Shown here piece after piece: positions 46,501-57,507 of a stretch of 64,000 bases of DNA. How positions within the stretch are numbered: position 1 is the first letter of the stretch; every line of letters starts with the position of its first letter. The translations under genes were made by a program, and so were the position numbers. The notes beneath the pieces are model-generated. The model was not told the origin of the DNA. It was given only the letters and a program-made list of their open reading frames with translations, and made no database searches. The stretch is from contig CM047808.1 of NCBI GenBank assembly GCA_026214975.1, forward strand, positions 54,462,583-54,526,582, written 5' to 3'. Origin of the DNA: Gentiana macrophylla (lineage: Eukaryota > Streptophyta > Magnoliopsida > Gentianales > Gentianaceae).

Positions 46501-48470
46501 CCTTAAACAAAGTGAAGATGACATTTGTAGTACGAATCTGAGACTCGGACTTTTGTTTGATAAAGACAGAACCACTAAGAAAATTTGAATAGGTATGTGT
46601 AACACATCTAAAACTATTAAAGGTAAAAGGTTTCCGTATTAAGATAAACGACCCTTCAATATCTATTAATTAGTGCATATATCCTAGAGATAAGACCTGA
46701 CGACTGGCTAAGGGTGATTCCTATCTCCGAGTCTAGGAACACTATCTCAAAGGAACAATGACTAAGTTTCCTTTCAATCGGGAGAGGGTAACAGATTTGA
46801 AGAGGTGACATAGCTTTTTCATAATGACCTTCGGGGTCTAGTGAGAGATACAAGCTAGTGGGAGATTTTGAGTGGTGACATTTTGTCTGATAACTACTCG
46901 AAACACGCTTTAGTTTATCGAAAGAATACGAGGAGAAGTCTCTGATTTTAGCAGAGAATAGAGTATTCCATGCTCAGAAATAGGCTATCGCATAGTCTTG
47001 GGACTGATGCTCGGCCTGCATCCTAGTGGAATGTTTCTCACTGAGGAAAAAACCATAGACTTGCCCTATATAGTTATTGATGTGCTACAATACACTGCTA
47101 AACTCAATTAAGATAATTGGTTGCAAAAAAACGGTTACCATTATTATGTAAACCGAGAAGTCTACCTAGAAGATGCTAGTGAATTTATGGATAAGGAGTG
47201 AATTTGGTTCACACCACTTCCGTAAATGTATGCATTTAGCACTTAATGCTTGAAGGTAGGACTGGAGATTTTGTGCATGCATTCAGATTGTGAATGTTGT
47301 AAAATGTCTTAATGTGACGAGTGAAGGTTGGTTATAAGATTCTTAAAATCAGAAAGTGACTGTTGAAATGTCACAAGGCTTCTGATAGAATCTATAAGTA
47401 GCATCCTTAAACCATGGATTACGGTTACCCAAAGGTAGTTACTATCTGATTTAATCAGACCACGTCCAACATCGGTTGTTGGTGATTGCACCGATAAATA
47501 CTACTAGATCAGAATGTCAATCCACCCAAGACGCAGTGGGTGTATGGTTTAACCGTTGACCCATTGTGGTTTTGTGGACTTTACAGTCTGCTGGGGTGAT
47601 TGATAACCTATGGCTCTTGGTGGTCATTTAGATTTCGATCGTAGAAGTTCGCTTGAAAGCCTTAACCCTGTAAATGGAGTTATGATACTCCAGTTCTGTC
47701 CAGCCTTTTGTAGAACAACCTGAGTGTCTCGAGCCCAGTGGGAGCAATTGGATCTACACGGAAAGAGTCGAATGAATAGGAAAGTTTAAACTTTCAAATA
47801 AGAAAGTCGAGTGGTATAGGGGTGATTCACGACAAGTAGAGAGTTAACTGGACCTTGAACTCTCTCACCACTCGATCTTGCAAGATTTCAGTTAAAGCGG
47901 AAAATAGGGTGATACCCTCGAGACTTTCTTGCCTAAAAACGGATTCTCGAATTCATTCGAAATGCGAAGGGTCTTAGTTAGAACAAACGGAAAGATGATC
48001 GCCGGGGCTTATATCCTTTGTGGATTTATGAGAACCTCTCGGTCATTTAAAGTCACATGTTTTAAAATATGTGGACTTGACCAGAATATTGATAAGTCTT
48101 TCGTAGACTGGATATCAATATTGGTAAAGTAGTAGTATTAGTGTTCATGAATGATAACACTGAAACGGTTGGAAACAACATGTGTGTGCTATCTGAAGTC
48201 GGAAACTGACAGGCCAAGATTCTCCGGATGAGAAAATTGGACTATATTCTAAGAATATGATTCGGTCAAATTCACGAGAATGAGTCATTGGCTATCCCAC
48301 CTATCTTATTGAATAAGATGATCATGCATATACGTATGCAACATTCATCGAGAGTAGTCCTACCCTACCTCTCAGGAATGATTCTCTAAATCTTCGGAAA
48401 AAGAGAAAATGGGATAGAGTCTCTCTTGGATAACGGCAAGTCAGGTTATAACAAGTCAATAGTTGTCAAA
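43575..48470 (+). other. Element Y interior, non-coding
   Basis: About 4.9 kb matching the X interior. It holds the GC-richer block (about 44870-45360), the direct GGATTCTCGGTGAATCCCAC-type boxes (about 44663 and 44733), and two relics of the GGGGTGATTC box (about 47820 and 47908). There are no domains. An open frame at 45721-45927 starting MYLLILHAINF has no convincing open partner in X. Confidence 0.7.
44912..45109 (+). CDS. Small conserved ORF in element Y, unknown product
   Basis: A 65-residue frame starting MAFARGSGKAEPSEEPLRLN, the counterpart of 10718-10921 in X. The frame is intact in both copies except for the last few residues. No motif is recognised and coding status is unproven. 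Confidence 0.25.
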   Translation: MAFARGSGKAEPSEEPLRLNGAPLVLTRPTVTYVSTNWSGGLAHITDNIRAYDLLVLNVTSSPKM

Positions 48471-49003
48471 TCTTGGATTCGAGCATTGAATAGCGGTTTA
48501 GTACGTCCTCAAGTATCTTTAGAGAACAAGGAATCATATGCTTGTATATTCAGGTGCAAACTTGAATATGGTTGACTACACTGATTCTGACTTGTAGTCA
48601 GATTAAAGATGATCATTACGTTGATCTCGGGCTCAGTGTTTACTCATTATGCTTAGAATTTCCTTTTTGGTCTGGGAGTAATTCTAGGTCTGATAAGCCG
48701 ATATCAGTTCATTGTGAAAACAGTGAAGAGATAGCTTAGAAGGATCTTCTCAGTCACTAGAGGTCAAAATCATATTGAGAGAGAGTACCGCCTGATTGGA
48801 AGGACCGACAACGTTCTAATCCTAAAGATCGTCTCGAGTCGACAACCTAACAAATCAGTGTACCAAGTCGAGTGCTTGAAGGGTACGGCATTGATGGATA
48901 TGTCTCATAGGCTTTTAGAGCAAGTGGGAGAGTGTTGTGAATAAGATGAGAATGGGTGTGCTCTAAAACAATTATTACTTGTCATTTCGTGCAAGTGGGA
49001 GAT
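48470..49003 (+). pseudogene. Decayed RNase H-derived end and doubled PPT of element Y
   Basis: Aligns with the RNase H end of element C: a YSGANLN-like reading at about 48550, and CCTAAAGATCGTCTCGAGTC at about 48820. Stops are frequent. Polypurine tracts GCAAGTGGGAGAG (48924) and GCAAGTGGGAGAT (48991-49003) repeat the paired layout of C; the second adjoins the LTR. Confidence 0.7.
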
Positions 49004-50678
49004 TGTTAAATGTAGTGCCTGAAAGACAATTTGTGTAATTGTTTTTGGTCACAGAATTTATCTCACATTATTACTTGCTTTGTGCTTGTAAGTAATACAC
49101 TGCTGCAAACCCTAAGTATATCTGTATGTAACCACTTAACTCAGTGTATGGATTACACGTGAGAATTGAGTTAGTGGAGATATGCTTAAACTGTTAGTCC
49201 ATGGTGAACTTAATCAGAATTTAGGGTCTCTTGATTAAAACACCAATAATGCGCCCAGAACAACTTAGGGTGTGATAGTCTTATCCGGACTATCGTAGAG
49301 GGTACCTACGTGGGGCATTTATATATGATGGCATTCATATAGGATTGGACCGATTTAATATGAATTTCTCGATATAATTCCGTAATCAAGGAATCTTATT
49401 AAATCATTAGATGATCATATACGGATCAACCTTAATCCTGAGGTTATCACAGGGTGCTGCTTGTCTCGGGGTAGTGTTTGATGTGTTAGTTACGGTCCAC
49501 TTAAATATGTGTTACAAGCCATTTCTCATTGGCACTATCTCCTGATGAGTGAGCAGTTCTGATTTTCACAGACATGGAATCCATTCCTTCCTGCGGGGAG
49601 TAGAGAGACAGTCCCCTTATTTGTTATCCCTAAGAAAGTGATCGATCCCGGGAGTTTGCATTTGACTAATTAGCTACTAGTCAGATATGCATACTAATTG
49701 ATCATCAGGGGGTTAATGGTAAATAAGGATAATATATTTTGAGTCGGGTTCACGGAGACTTCCCACTCAGAATGGACAGTCTATGGAGGGTAAATCCGTA
49801 TGTAGTGATTATATCAATGGACGTTTATTCATTCTATGGGTTGAGTATAAGTATACATCCATAATCGGTAGAGTTCGATTTCCGGGTTTATGGTGGCGTA
49901 ATCCCGAATTAATAATTAATGTACTTATTACGCTCGATGAATAATTAATTATTGAGCTACCGGTTATAGGTCCATGGTCCCCGATGTGGCTTCAGAATTG
50001 AATGATATTCTTGTTATTATGGCCTCGAGAAATAATTAATTGGTCAAGCCAATTAATTGATATCTAAATATTATTTAGTTGGGCTAAATAATATAATACA
50101 CATAAAAGACATTTTCATGGGCCAAAACCTAGGTGTGTGTGGCGCCTCATTGAGATTAAATGCAAGAATTGATTTTCTTGTGTGATTAATTATTTACTTG
50201 TTAAATAATTAATTAATAAAAGATAATTGATTTGTAATTGATTGATTGATTAATCACAATCTTTTATAAATATAATTATCCTTTATTGTGATTTCTTTTT
50301 AATTATTTATTTAATTAATTAGAAACTTGGAGGCCAAGGATTTACTCTCCTATGTAAAGAGAGTTCTTCCAAGACATACGGGAATGCAATTTTCGCCCCA
50401 CACATACATACATAGAGAGAAAAATTTGTTTCTTGTCTTGGGTTTCTGGTTCTTGGTGTTGCATATCAAGGAGGTTCATTCATCAAGAAGGGTATCCACC
50501 AACCGCCGTTTGGAGAACACATCGGAAGATCAAGGCTTCTCTTCCCGATATTGGTAACATAATCTTAACCCCCTTGTAGTAGTTTAAGTCCTTTAATTAT
50601 GTATTGTGGTATATAAGTCGTGATCCATCAGATGCGCGTAGATCTAACTCGTTTAGATCTAAGATCCTACATCCTTCA
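49004..50678 (+). repeat. Element Y 3' LTR
   Basis: 1,675 bp, partner of 41855-43558. The TATA position reads TATGTAAAG (about 50351-50359), one base off the TATATAAAG of the 5' LTR. A short deletion is also visible after 50446 relative to 43306-43340. Confidence 0.9.
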
Positions 50679-50683
50679 CTAAC

Positions 50684-51654
50684 AGATGGACCACTGGAGA
50701 TTACCAAGGCAATAACAGTGGGTGAAGAGACACAGTACATTCCAAAGCCAAAAAGAGAATGGAATGCTGAAGATAGAAAGAGAGCAAATCTTAACAATAT
50801 TGCTATTGATTTCATTTACTGAACTCTGGATAAAAATATGTATATAAAGGTAAAAGATTGCAAAAATGCAAATGAACTTTTGGACAAGATATAGTTAATC
50901 TATGAGGGCACTGATGCTATCAAGAAAAAAAAAATCAGTGTGGCCAAAAAGAGATTTCAAAAGTTCAAAATGCTACCAAATGAAAACATTGAGCAAATGG
51001 AATCAAGATTCAATGCTATCCTGGATGAACTTACCCTACTGAGTGTAAGTTATTCAAAAGAAGAAATCAATTCAAAAATCTTGGAAGCATTACCTGACAA
51101 AGAAGTTTGGGAGATGAAAGTCACTGCAATAGGGGAAATGAGAAAGTTACATGAAGAAGATACCTTCAAATTATTCTCAGATCTTAAAGCTTATGAATTC
51201 AAGAAGAGATTGGTTCCTACCACGTAGAAAGGAAGAACCAAAACAAGCTCAGACCGGGCGCCAACATAAAGAAGAAACTTCAGGAGCTCAAGATGATCTG
51301 CTGGATGGGATACAAGAGCAGAATGCCCTACTGAGCAAGAAAATCAGGATGATGAAGACAGGAAAGAGCTCTCCAAGGAATTTCACTAAGAAATTTAGTG
51401 AAAAGAAGAAAGATGATTCAAGGAAAGACAATGATTACTTGTGTTTCCAATGCAAGAAACCAGGACACTTCAAACCTGACTGTCTTGAGTTAAAACAAAG
51501 TAAGGAACCTGATTATCTTTGCTTCAATTGCAAGAAGCCTGGACATTTTAGACCTGATTATCAAGACCTACTGAAGACTAAAAGCCAACAGAGAAGACAT
51601 GGAAAGAAGGCCATGGTTGCTGAAGATGAATTAGGGTATGAAGTTGAGTCATAA
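50684..51654 (+). pseudogene. SIRE gag, main piece after insertion Y
   Basis: Reads DGPLEITKAITVGEET (50684 on), the SIRE gag core, with in-frame stops at about 50821 (TGA) and 50894 (TAG). It then stays open through KRFQKFKMLPNENIEQMESR and LSVSYSKEEINSKILEALP, with a frame change near 51200. Two CCHC zinc knuckles follow: CFQCKKPGHFKPDC (about 51450-51490, complete) and CFNCKKPGHFRPDY (about 51522-51562, last Cys replaced by Tyr). Doubled knuckles are usual in this branch. Confidence 0.85.
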
Positions 51655-52880
51655 AAGGGAAATGAATCTGATGACACAGCACTGATTGCTGATATGGAAG
51701 ATTATGCATTAATGGCAAACATGGATGAAACAGAGGAGGTATACAATAATGTATCTATCAATACTCCTGCTGGAAGTGATTGTGAATCAACTTGTGGTTT
51801 AAATCCTAGAAATTCTGACAATGATGAACCTTTGGATGCCATTCTTAATCAACTGAGGATAATACAATCAGATTATGATATTGTGAAGGCTGAAAAAGAA
51901 GCTCTTCAATTAGAAGTTGAGAGATTAAATGCTGTATTAAGAATTCTCAAAAGAAAGGAAAAAGAAGTTAGACAAAATCAGCATAAGCCTGCTGAACATC
52001 CAGCAGTGTCTACTGAACCATCTTGTTCTTCCACTGCATTCAAATCTGGAAAGCCTTATGGTGATAGAACAGGGCTTGGATTTGGAACTCAACAATCCAA
52101 TAAGAGTGGATCCAGCAAGGTCACTGAACCTAGCACCAGGATTGGTCCTAAGTTTGTGCCTGCACAAGATCCAACTCCCAAAAGGGTTGCTGAGGCAGTG
52201 AAGCCTACTGAGAATGCTTCAAAGAGGCAAAATCAGAAGTCTAAAAGGACATTAGTACCTAACAAAAAGGGTAAATCTAAAGGTAGGACTGCTGGACCCT
52301 CTAGACCTACTTATAGCAGACCTGCTACCAAGTCTGCTAGACCACAAAAAGGGAAAAACCAAAAATATTCCATGGATAAGAATCCTAAACCCAAAAATGT
52401 TAATCATTCTAGGGATACTTATCTCAGGGGGAAAGGTATATTGTTCCCTAATGATGATGATTGAAATATTCCTGCACCTACTGCTAGAAACAACAAGTAT
52501 AACCATGCTGCTAGGGTAAAACCTAAGCAATGGAATCAGCAAAGGGCTCAGCAGAGGACTTATACAAGGCCTCAGTAGGGACCTCAACAGACTCCATATT
52601 ATAGAGCTCTTCCTAACAGACAACAATCCAAAGGTTATACTAATGCTTCTAACAACATAAATCACTTCAAACAACATTACACACCAAAAGGTCAGAAAAC
52701 ATATGTGAATCCTACACAACCAATTGTTAAAACTTATGGACGTGTAGAATACATGTATGAACCAAAGTATGACACTTTTAGGAGAAGACCTTATGGAAAC
52801 ATCCTAGGGGTCATGCTTACTACTGACCATTATGGACCCAAACAGGTTTAGGTACCTAAAATGTATTAACTTTGTTTTGT
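51655..52880 (+). pseudogene. SIRE gag-protease linker region
   Basis: A 256-residue frame (51694-52464) begins with an acidic segment, then a heptad-like charged stretch (about residues 50-90, likely coiled coil: LRIIQSDYDIVKAEKEALQL), then a Lys/Pro/Ser-rich basic tail. A stop at 52464 and another at about 52576 interrupt a continuing Gln/Asn/Tyr-rich part (to about 52850). This is the long low-complexity gag tail of SIRE-type elements, not an independent gene. Confidence 0.65.
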
Positions 52881-54300
52881 AGGGTGTCTGGTACTTTGAT
52901 AGTGGATGTTCTAGACATATGACAAAGAATAAGCACTGTTTGTCAAACTATGTGGCAAAGGATGGTCCAAGGGTGAATTTTGGCAACAAGAATACACCTG
53001 GATACACAAGAGGATATGGAACACTTGTGAGGAATGGACTAACAATCAAGAATGTTGCATATGTGGAAGGACTGGACTACAACTTGCTGAGCACTGGACA
53101 ATTCTGTGACATGGGATACAAGATCACTTTTGACAAAAAAACACATGTACTGTCATTAGTGAAAGAGGTGATCAAGTTGTCTTGGCTGGTAGAAGACAAC
53201 AAAACATGTATGTTGTGGATTGGTCTACTGCAGTTCCAGAAACATGTCTGATTATGCATACCAAGTCAGAACTTAATTTGTTATGGCATAAGAAGCTGGT
53301 GATTGGTTTGCCTGAAATCACATTCAAAAAGGATACTATATGTGATGCTTGTCAGCAAGGTAAACAAACCAAGTGAAGCTTCAAATCAAAGACTAAGAAA
53401 TCAACTAATAAAGTTTTGGAGCTGATGCATATGGATCTATTTGGACCAGTTACACCAACAAGTGTTACATGAATGAAATACACCTTAGTGGTTGTGGATG
53501 ATTATTCAAGATACACTTGGGTGGTATTTATGAACAAGAAAAGTGAGACACTTCAAAAGATGCCTGAAATTTTGAAGAGATTACAGAATGAGAAAAGTTT
53601 AACAGTAGTAAAAATCAGATCAGACAAGGGTACTGAATTTCACAATAAAGTTATAAGAGAATACTGTGAACAGAATGGTGTACTACATCAACTTGCTGCT
53701 GCTGGAACACCTCAGCAAAATGGGGTTGCTGAAAGAAGAAACAGAACCGTAAAAGAAGCAGGAAGAACCATGATTTGTGAAGCATTGCTACCTGAAAGAT
53801 ATTGGGCTGAAGCAGTTAATACAGCATGCTATACACAAAATAGAAGCTCAGTAAACAAGAAGCTGCTGAAGACACCTTATGAAACTTGGAATGGAAGAAA
53901 ACCTACCATATCCTATTTCCATCCATTTGGAAGCAAGTGTTTTATCTTGAATCATAAGGAACATTTGAAGACATTCCAACCAAAATCAGATGAAGGAATT
54001 TTCTTGGGATATTCTTCAGTCAGCAAGGCATTCAAGGTACTGAACAAAAGGTCACTGAAACATGAAGAAACAATACATGTTGTATTTGATGAACTAAATT
54101 CACTGGTATCCAGATTGTGTTGAAGTTTTGGAAAGATTCAATGACTTAAAGGTTTCTGATTCTGCCCCTGCTGAACACCCTGCTGATAATACTACTTATG
54201 CAACAACTGAGGCAGTTCAAGGATCTGCTTAACCCCTGCTCAGAAACAACACCTCTACCAAGATGAGGTTCTGAGAATCAATCTAACCAGAATCCACAAT
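52881..54300 (+). pseudogene. SIRE protease and integrase (broken)
   Basis: Protease: WYFDSGCSRHMT, with the catalytic Asp present, at 52889-52924, followed by NVAYVEGLDYNLLSTGQ (about 53050-53100). The pre-integrase domain is compressed: LLWHKKLVIGLPEI lacks about 15 residues between the zinc-ligand His pair and LVIGLP, though CDACQQGK is present (about 53340-53365). Stops lie at about 53374 and 53470. Integrase core: first Asp in HMDLFGP (about 53427), second in VVVDDYSRYTW (about 53488-53520), Glu in SDKGTEF (about 53620-53640), then GTPQQNGVAERRNRTVKEA, open to 54123. DDE residues are intact. Confidence 0.85.
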
Positions 54301-54329
54301 GGTTAAGGGATCACCCTGCTGAACAAGTT

Positions 54330-55287
54330 ATTGGCAACATACAACAAGGTGTGAGGACTAGAAGACAATTAGAAGCAATGTTTACTTGTTTTCTATCGCA
54401 AGTTGAACCTAAAGTTTTTGAAGAAGCAATTTCAGATCTAGATTGGATAATTGCTATGCAAGAAGAATTGAATGAATTTGAAGGAAATCAAGTTTGGACA
54501 CTAGTGGAAAGGCCTAATCATGCAAATATCATTGGTACAAAATGGGTATACAGAAACAAACTGGATGAATCTGGTACCATTGTGAGGAATAAGGCCAGAC
54601 TAGTTGCAAAAGGCTATTCTCTAGGTGAAGGAATAGATTTTGATGAAACTAATGCACCTGTTGCAAGATTGGAAGCTATCAGATTATTCTTGGCACATGC
54701 TGCATATAAAAACTTCAAGGTATATCAAATGGATGTCAAGAGTGCATTTTTGAATGACATTCTAGAGGAGGAAGTGTATGTTCAGCAACCTCCTGGATTT
54801 GAAGTTAAAGATCAAGAAGATAAAGTGTATAGACTCAATAAAGCACTTTATGGCTTGAAACAAGCACCAAGAGCATGGTATGATAATCTATCTCAATTCT
54901 TGGTGGACAATGATTTTACAAAAGGCACCATTGATAAGACTCTTTTCAGAATCAATGAGAAGGACAGCACCCTGCTGGTACAGATTTATGTTAATGACAT
55001 AATCTTTGGTTCTGAAAATGAATTATTATGTGAGAAATTTGCAAATTTAATGAAGAGCAAATTCCAAATGAGTATGATGGGAGAAATGAACTACTTTTTG
55101 GGATTGCAAGTCAAACAGATGAACGATGGAATTTTCATTCATCAAACCAAGTATACCAAGGAGTTGCTGAAGAAGTTTGGTATGGAAAACAACACCAAGA
55201 TATCAACTCCAATAAGTACAAATATCAGATTGGATGAAGATAAAGATGACAAAGATGTTGATCAGACTTTATATAGAAGGATGATAT
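54330..55287 (+). pseudogene. SIRE reverse transcriptase, N-terminal piece (YVDD altered)
   Basis: Open from 54351 to the CACTA insertion: [13 protein letters not shown] (about 54538-54576), [19 protein letters not shown] (about 54591-54650), [20 protein letters not shown] (about 54730-54790), [12 protein letters not shown] (about 54846-54885), [13 protein letters not shown] (about 55096-55134). The catalytic YVDD box reads YVND (about 54986-54997), losing an active-site Asp, so the enzyme should be dead even if rejoined. It ends [11 protein letters not shown] at 55287; the next 15-20 codons expected for the family are absent on both sides of the insertion. Confidence 0.88.
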
Positions 55288-55440
55288 CACTACAAGAAAA
55301 AGGACCAATAGTTAGAGTAATTTAATGAGAGAATGTAAATCCTCTAATTAAAAGATTGTTTTAGTGGGAGGAATTTTATATATAGCTAAATGTTGGCTTT
55401 TAATGACATTATTTTTAATAAAATATTATTAAATCACCCA
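55288..55440. repeat. CACTA left terminal and subterminal repeats
   Basis: CACTACAAGAAAA followed by AT-rich subterminal repeats (TTTAATGAG, TTTTAGTGGGAGG, TTTTAATGAC). In CACTA elements such repeats bind transposase, which is family knowledge. Confidence 0.7.
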
Positions 55441-56240
55441 TCTTTTTTTATAGAAATAAAAATCACCTAAAAAAAAACAATTTCCCCTCCCTAAACCATA
55501 TCTATCCAGTTCCTATAAACCCTTTTGCCCGATAACCTAAATCGCCAAAATAACAAATTCCGTAAAGAAGAACATATCAAGACGAAGAACGCCGGTGAGT
55601 TCATTAGTTTTCGAAGGTCATCATCAAAACAAGTAGGGATTATTGTGAGATTCGGTGAGTGAAATTAGGGTATACATCCGGCTTCAATCGTGATTTCACG
55701 AGGACTTCTCTTATCGACATATATTTTGGATAATAGCTTCGAATGTCGGAGAGGTATATATATCCCCAAAGGTGTCGATGAAGCTTTCTTTTTGCAGTGT
55801 CGATGAAGCTTTCTTTTTGCAGTGTTGAACGCAGTGCTGGAATCAACAATGTGAAGGACAACAAGGAAACACAAGAAAGCCTTCAAGTTCATGGTTGAGG
55901 ACTTTAACAGGTTTATATTCAAGAAATTTTGTTAATTTGACAATCTAGTTAATATATTTTGCTTAATTTGTTTTTCCGGTCACTTCTGACCTCGTTAATA
56001 TGCAAGGATTCTGGACTATGTTTATAATATAATTAATCCCGTTGATTCACAGTTTGGTTGCTTTCTGCCGAGTTCGATTGTATCAGGTGAAATATTTATG
56101 TTTATTTTTACTTTTCTTTCAAACAGAAATGTGTTGAAATGTGCTTTTTGGCTTTGTTTATTGTATTGGTTGTACTGTGATAGTAAGTTTGGTGTGCTAA
56201 ATCTATATATCCCTTTTACAAACTTGATGCCCTTGCATTT
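55441..56240. other. CACTA interior, no identified gene
   Basis: It holds the 25-bp duplication and one exon-like segment, 56051-56085 (after TTCACAG, ending ATCAG before GTGAAA). No protein is recognised. Confidence 0.4.
55772..55821. repeat. 25-bp tandem duplication
   Basis: The unit GTGTCGATGAAGCTTTCTTT plus five bases occurs twice in a row (55772 and 55797), inside the CACTA element. It is a simple local duplication. Confidence 0.8.
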
Positions 56241-56440
56241 CTTTGCACAAAGGTGTTTGGTGGGCACACCTTTGTTCATAGGTTGGTTGTTTCTTTTCTA
56301 TTTTTATATTATCTCAAAACTGGATTGAAGATTGATGTGCCCACTTGGATACCACTGCTACTTTCTTTTGCTTTCTTTGGGACTGCACTGTTAGGGGTTA
56401 GCTATGGGATTGTGTCATCCAGTTGGGATCCTTTATGTGT
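56241..56440 (+). pseudogene. Captured fragment of a PAM68-like gene
   Basis: The reading GTPLFIG (one frame) then LKIDVPTWIPLLLSFAFF and ALLGVSYGIVSSSWDPL (next frame) matches the C-terminal membrane domain of the PAM68 family, thylakoid proteins needed for photosystem II assembly. Two hydrophobic segments are visible. A frameshift near 56300 separates the halves, and the family's final residues after SSSWDPL are missing. It joins directly to a Nudix fragment. Family naming is from recalled consensus and should be checked by search. Confidence 0.65.
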
Positions 56441-56451
56441 TGAGAAAAGAG

Positions 56452-56941
56452 TTTAAAATGGATGTTCCCCAAGGTATTGATTTCATCCCCAATGAGTAAA
56501 GACGTTTTCCACCAGTTTTGTTTACATGATGGTTTTGTATTAACAATTGAATGTACAATGATATTCTTGCATCGTTTAAAAGTTACAGGTTGTAATTTTT
56601 TGTCCTTAATTGACATGTTTGATATATGTGATGGGATTGAGATGGTGGTTGGGAAAAATATGAAACCATGGAAGAGGCAAATGTGAGAGAAACCATGGAA
56701 GAAGCTGGGGTTCTAGGATTTGTTAGGGTGAGTTTAGGCTTTTAGCATAATTTTAAATGATTTTTTGCCCGGAATCTTGAAAATTTTATTTGTTTTTTTA
56801 TACAGCACGCAGACTCGATTAGGCAGCTGGACATTTAAGAGCAAGAGCCAAGACAAATGTCATGAAGGATACATACTATCTTTCATGGTCACAGAGCAAT
56901 TAGATGTTTGGCTGGAGAAAGATGTTCGGAGAAGAATTTGG
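56452..56941 (+). pseudogene. Captured fragment of a Nudix hydrolase gene, three exon pieces
   Basis: Exon pieces: to 56473 (donor AAG/GTATTG), 56642-56727 (acceptor GAG, donor GTGAGT) and 56806-56941 (acceptor TACAG, donor GTAAGT). The middle piece reads GGWEKYETMEEANVRETMEE AGV, the Nudix box in which the REtxEE core binds the metal; its REXXEE Glu residues are present. The last piece reads SWTFKSKSQ, HEGYILSFMVTEQLDVW and RRRIWV, like plant mitochondrial or cytosolic NUDT proteins. A frameshift separates pieces two and three. Start and end of the gene are missing. Confidence 0.75.
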
Positions 56942-57311
56942 GTAAGTTTAGAAATATTAGAGGTGAAGAACATGGATTTGCTAGCAAGGAGTTGAATGTT
57001 TTACTTTTGTTTAACGGCCTCACCTTTGTTTCATTGAAGCTCTCTGCATTTTCGACGGTGATGATGAGGTCCTGTTTTCTTCCTTATGTGTTATTTTCCG
57101 GTAGACGTTTATACACATTTTGCTCATTAACTCTTTCCAGGCGGTTCAATTTGTTGAAACATACCATTGCTGTTCCATTAGTGTGAACAAGTTATGATCT
57201 ATTACAAAGGTTTTTATGGAAATAAGTGGTGCTATCATATACTTGCCCTTCTGGTATGCTCTCTGGGCTCCTGAATATGTGTATATATATTTTTAGATTA
57301 GAACCTTGGGA
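56942..57311 (+). other. CACTA interior between captured fragments
   Basis: Intron-like AT-rich sequence with short frames only. A few exon-like readings (GEEHGFASKE near 56965) could be more of the Nudix gene. No firm call. Confidence 0.4.
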
Positions 57312-57507
57312 ATGCTGAGGTCTCGATTTCAGTCGCTGCCTAGTGCTTTCAATGCTCATCTCTTTTCTTTTACACTTTGGTTTCATTCTCTTTCATTAGC
57401 CCTAAGTTATCGCCGACATCCCAGCGTCTACACGTCCTTCTCATCTCCTCCACTTCGGGGAAACCGTTCGAGATTCTTCACCGGAATGTTAAAAGTTTCA
57501 GGCTCAG
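57312..57507 (+). pseudogene. Exon-like segment resembling an organelle-targeting first exon
   Basis: ATG at 57312, then 65 open codons to a donor-like CAG/GTATTA at 57507. The reading is rich in Arg, Ser, Phe and Leu with few acidic residues (MLRSRFQSLPSAFNAHL at the start), as in mitochondrial or plastid transit peptides. It may be a first exon captured from a host gene. No mature domain follows that I can identify. Confidence 0.4.

Larger units (their letters stand above)
41855..50678 (+). mobile_element. Element Y: second complete copy of the X family
   Basis: 8,824 bp with LTRs 41855-43558 and 49004-50678, perfect target duplication ctaac (41850-41854 and 50679-50683), PBS and polypurine tract. 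The interior (43575-48990) aligns with X in the same order and lacks gag and pol frames. LTR termini are shared with X and C, with TGTTAAATGTAGTGCC here in place of TGTTAGGTGTAGTGCC. X and Y lie in opposite orientations about 28 kb apart. Confidence 0.9.
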
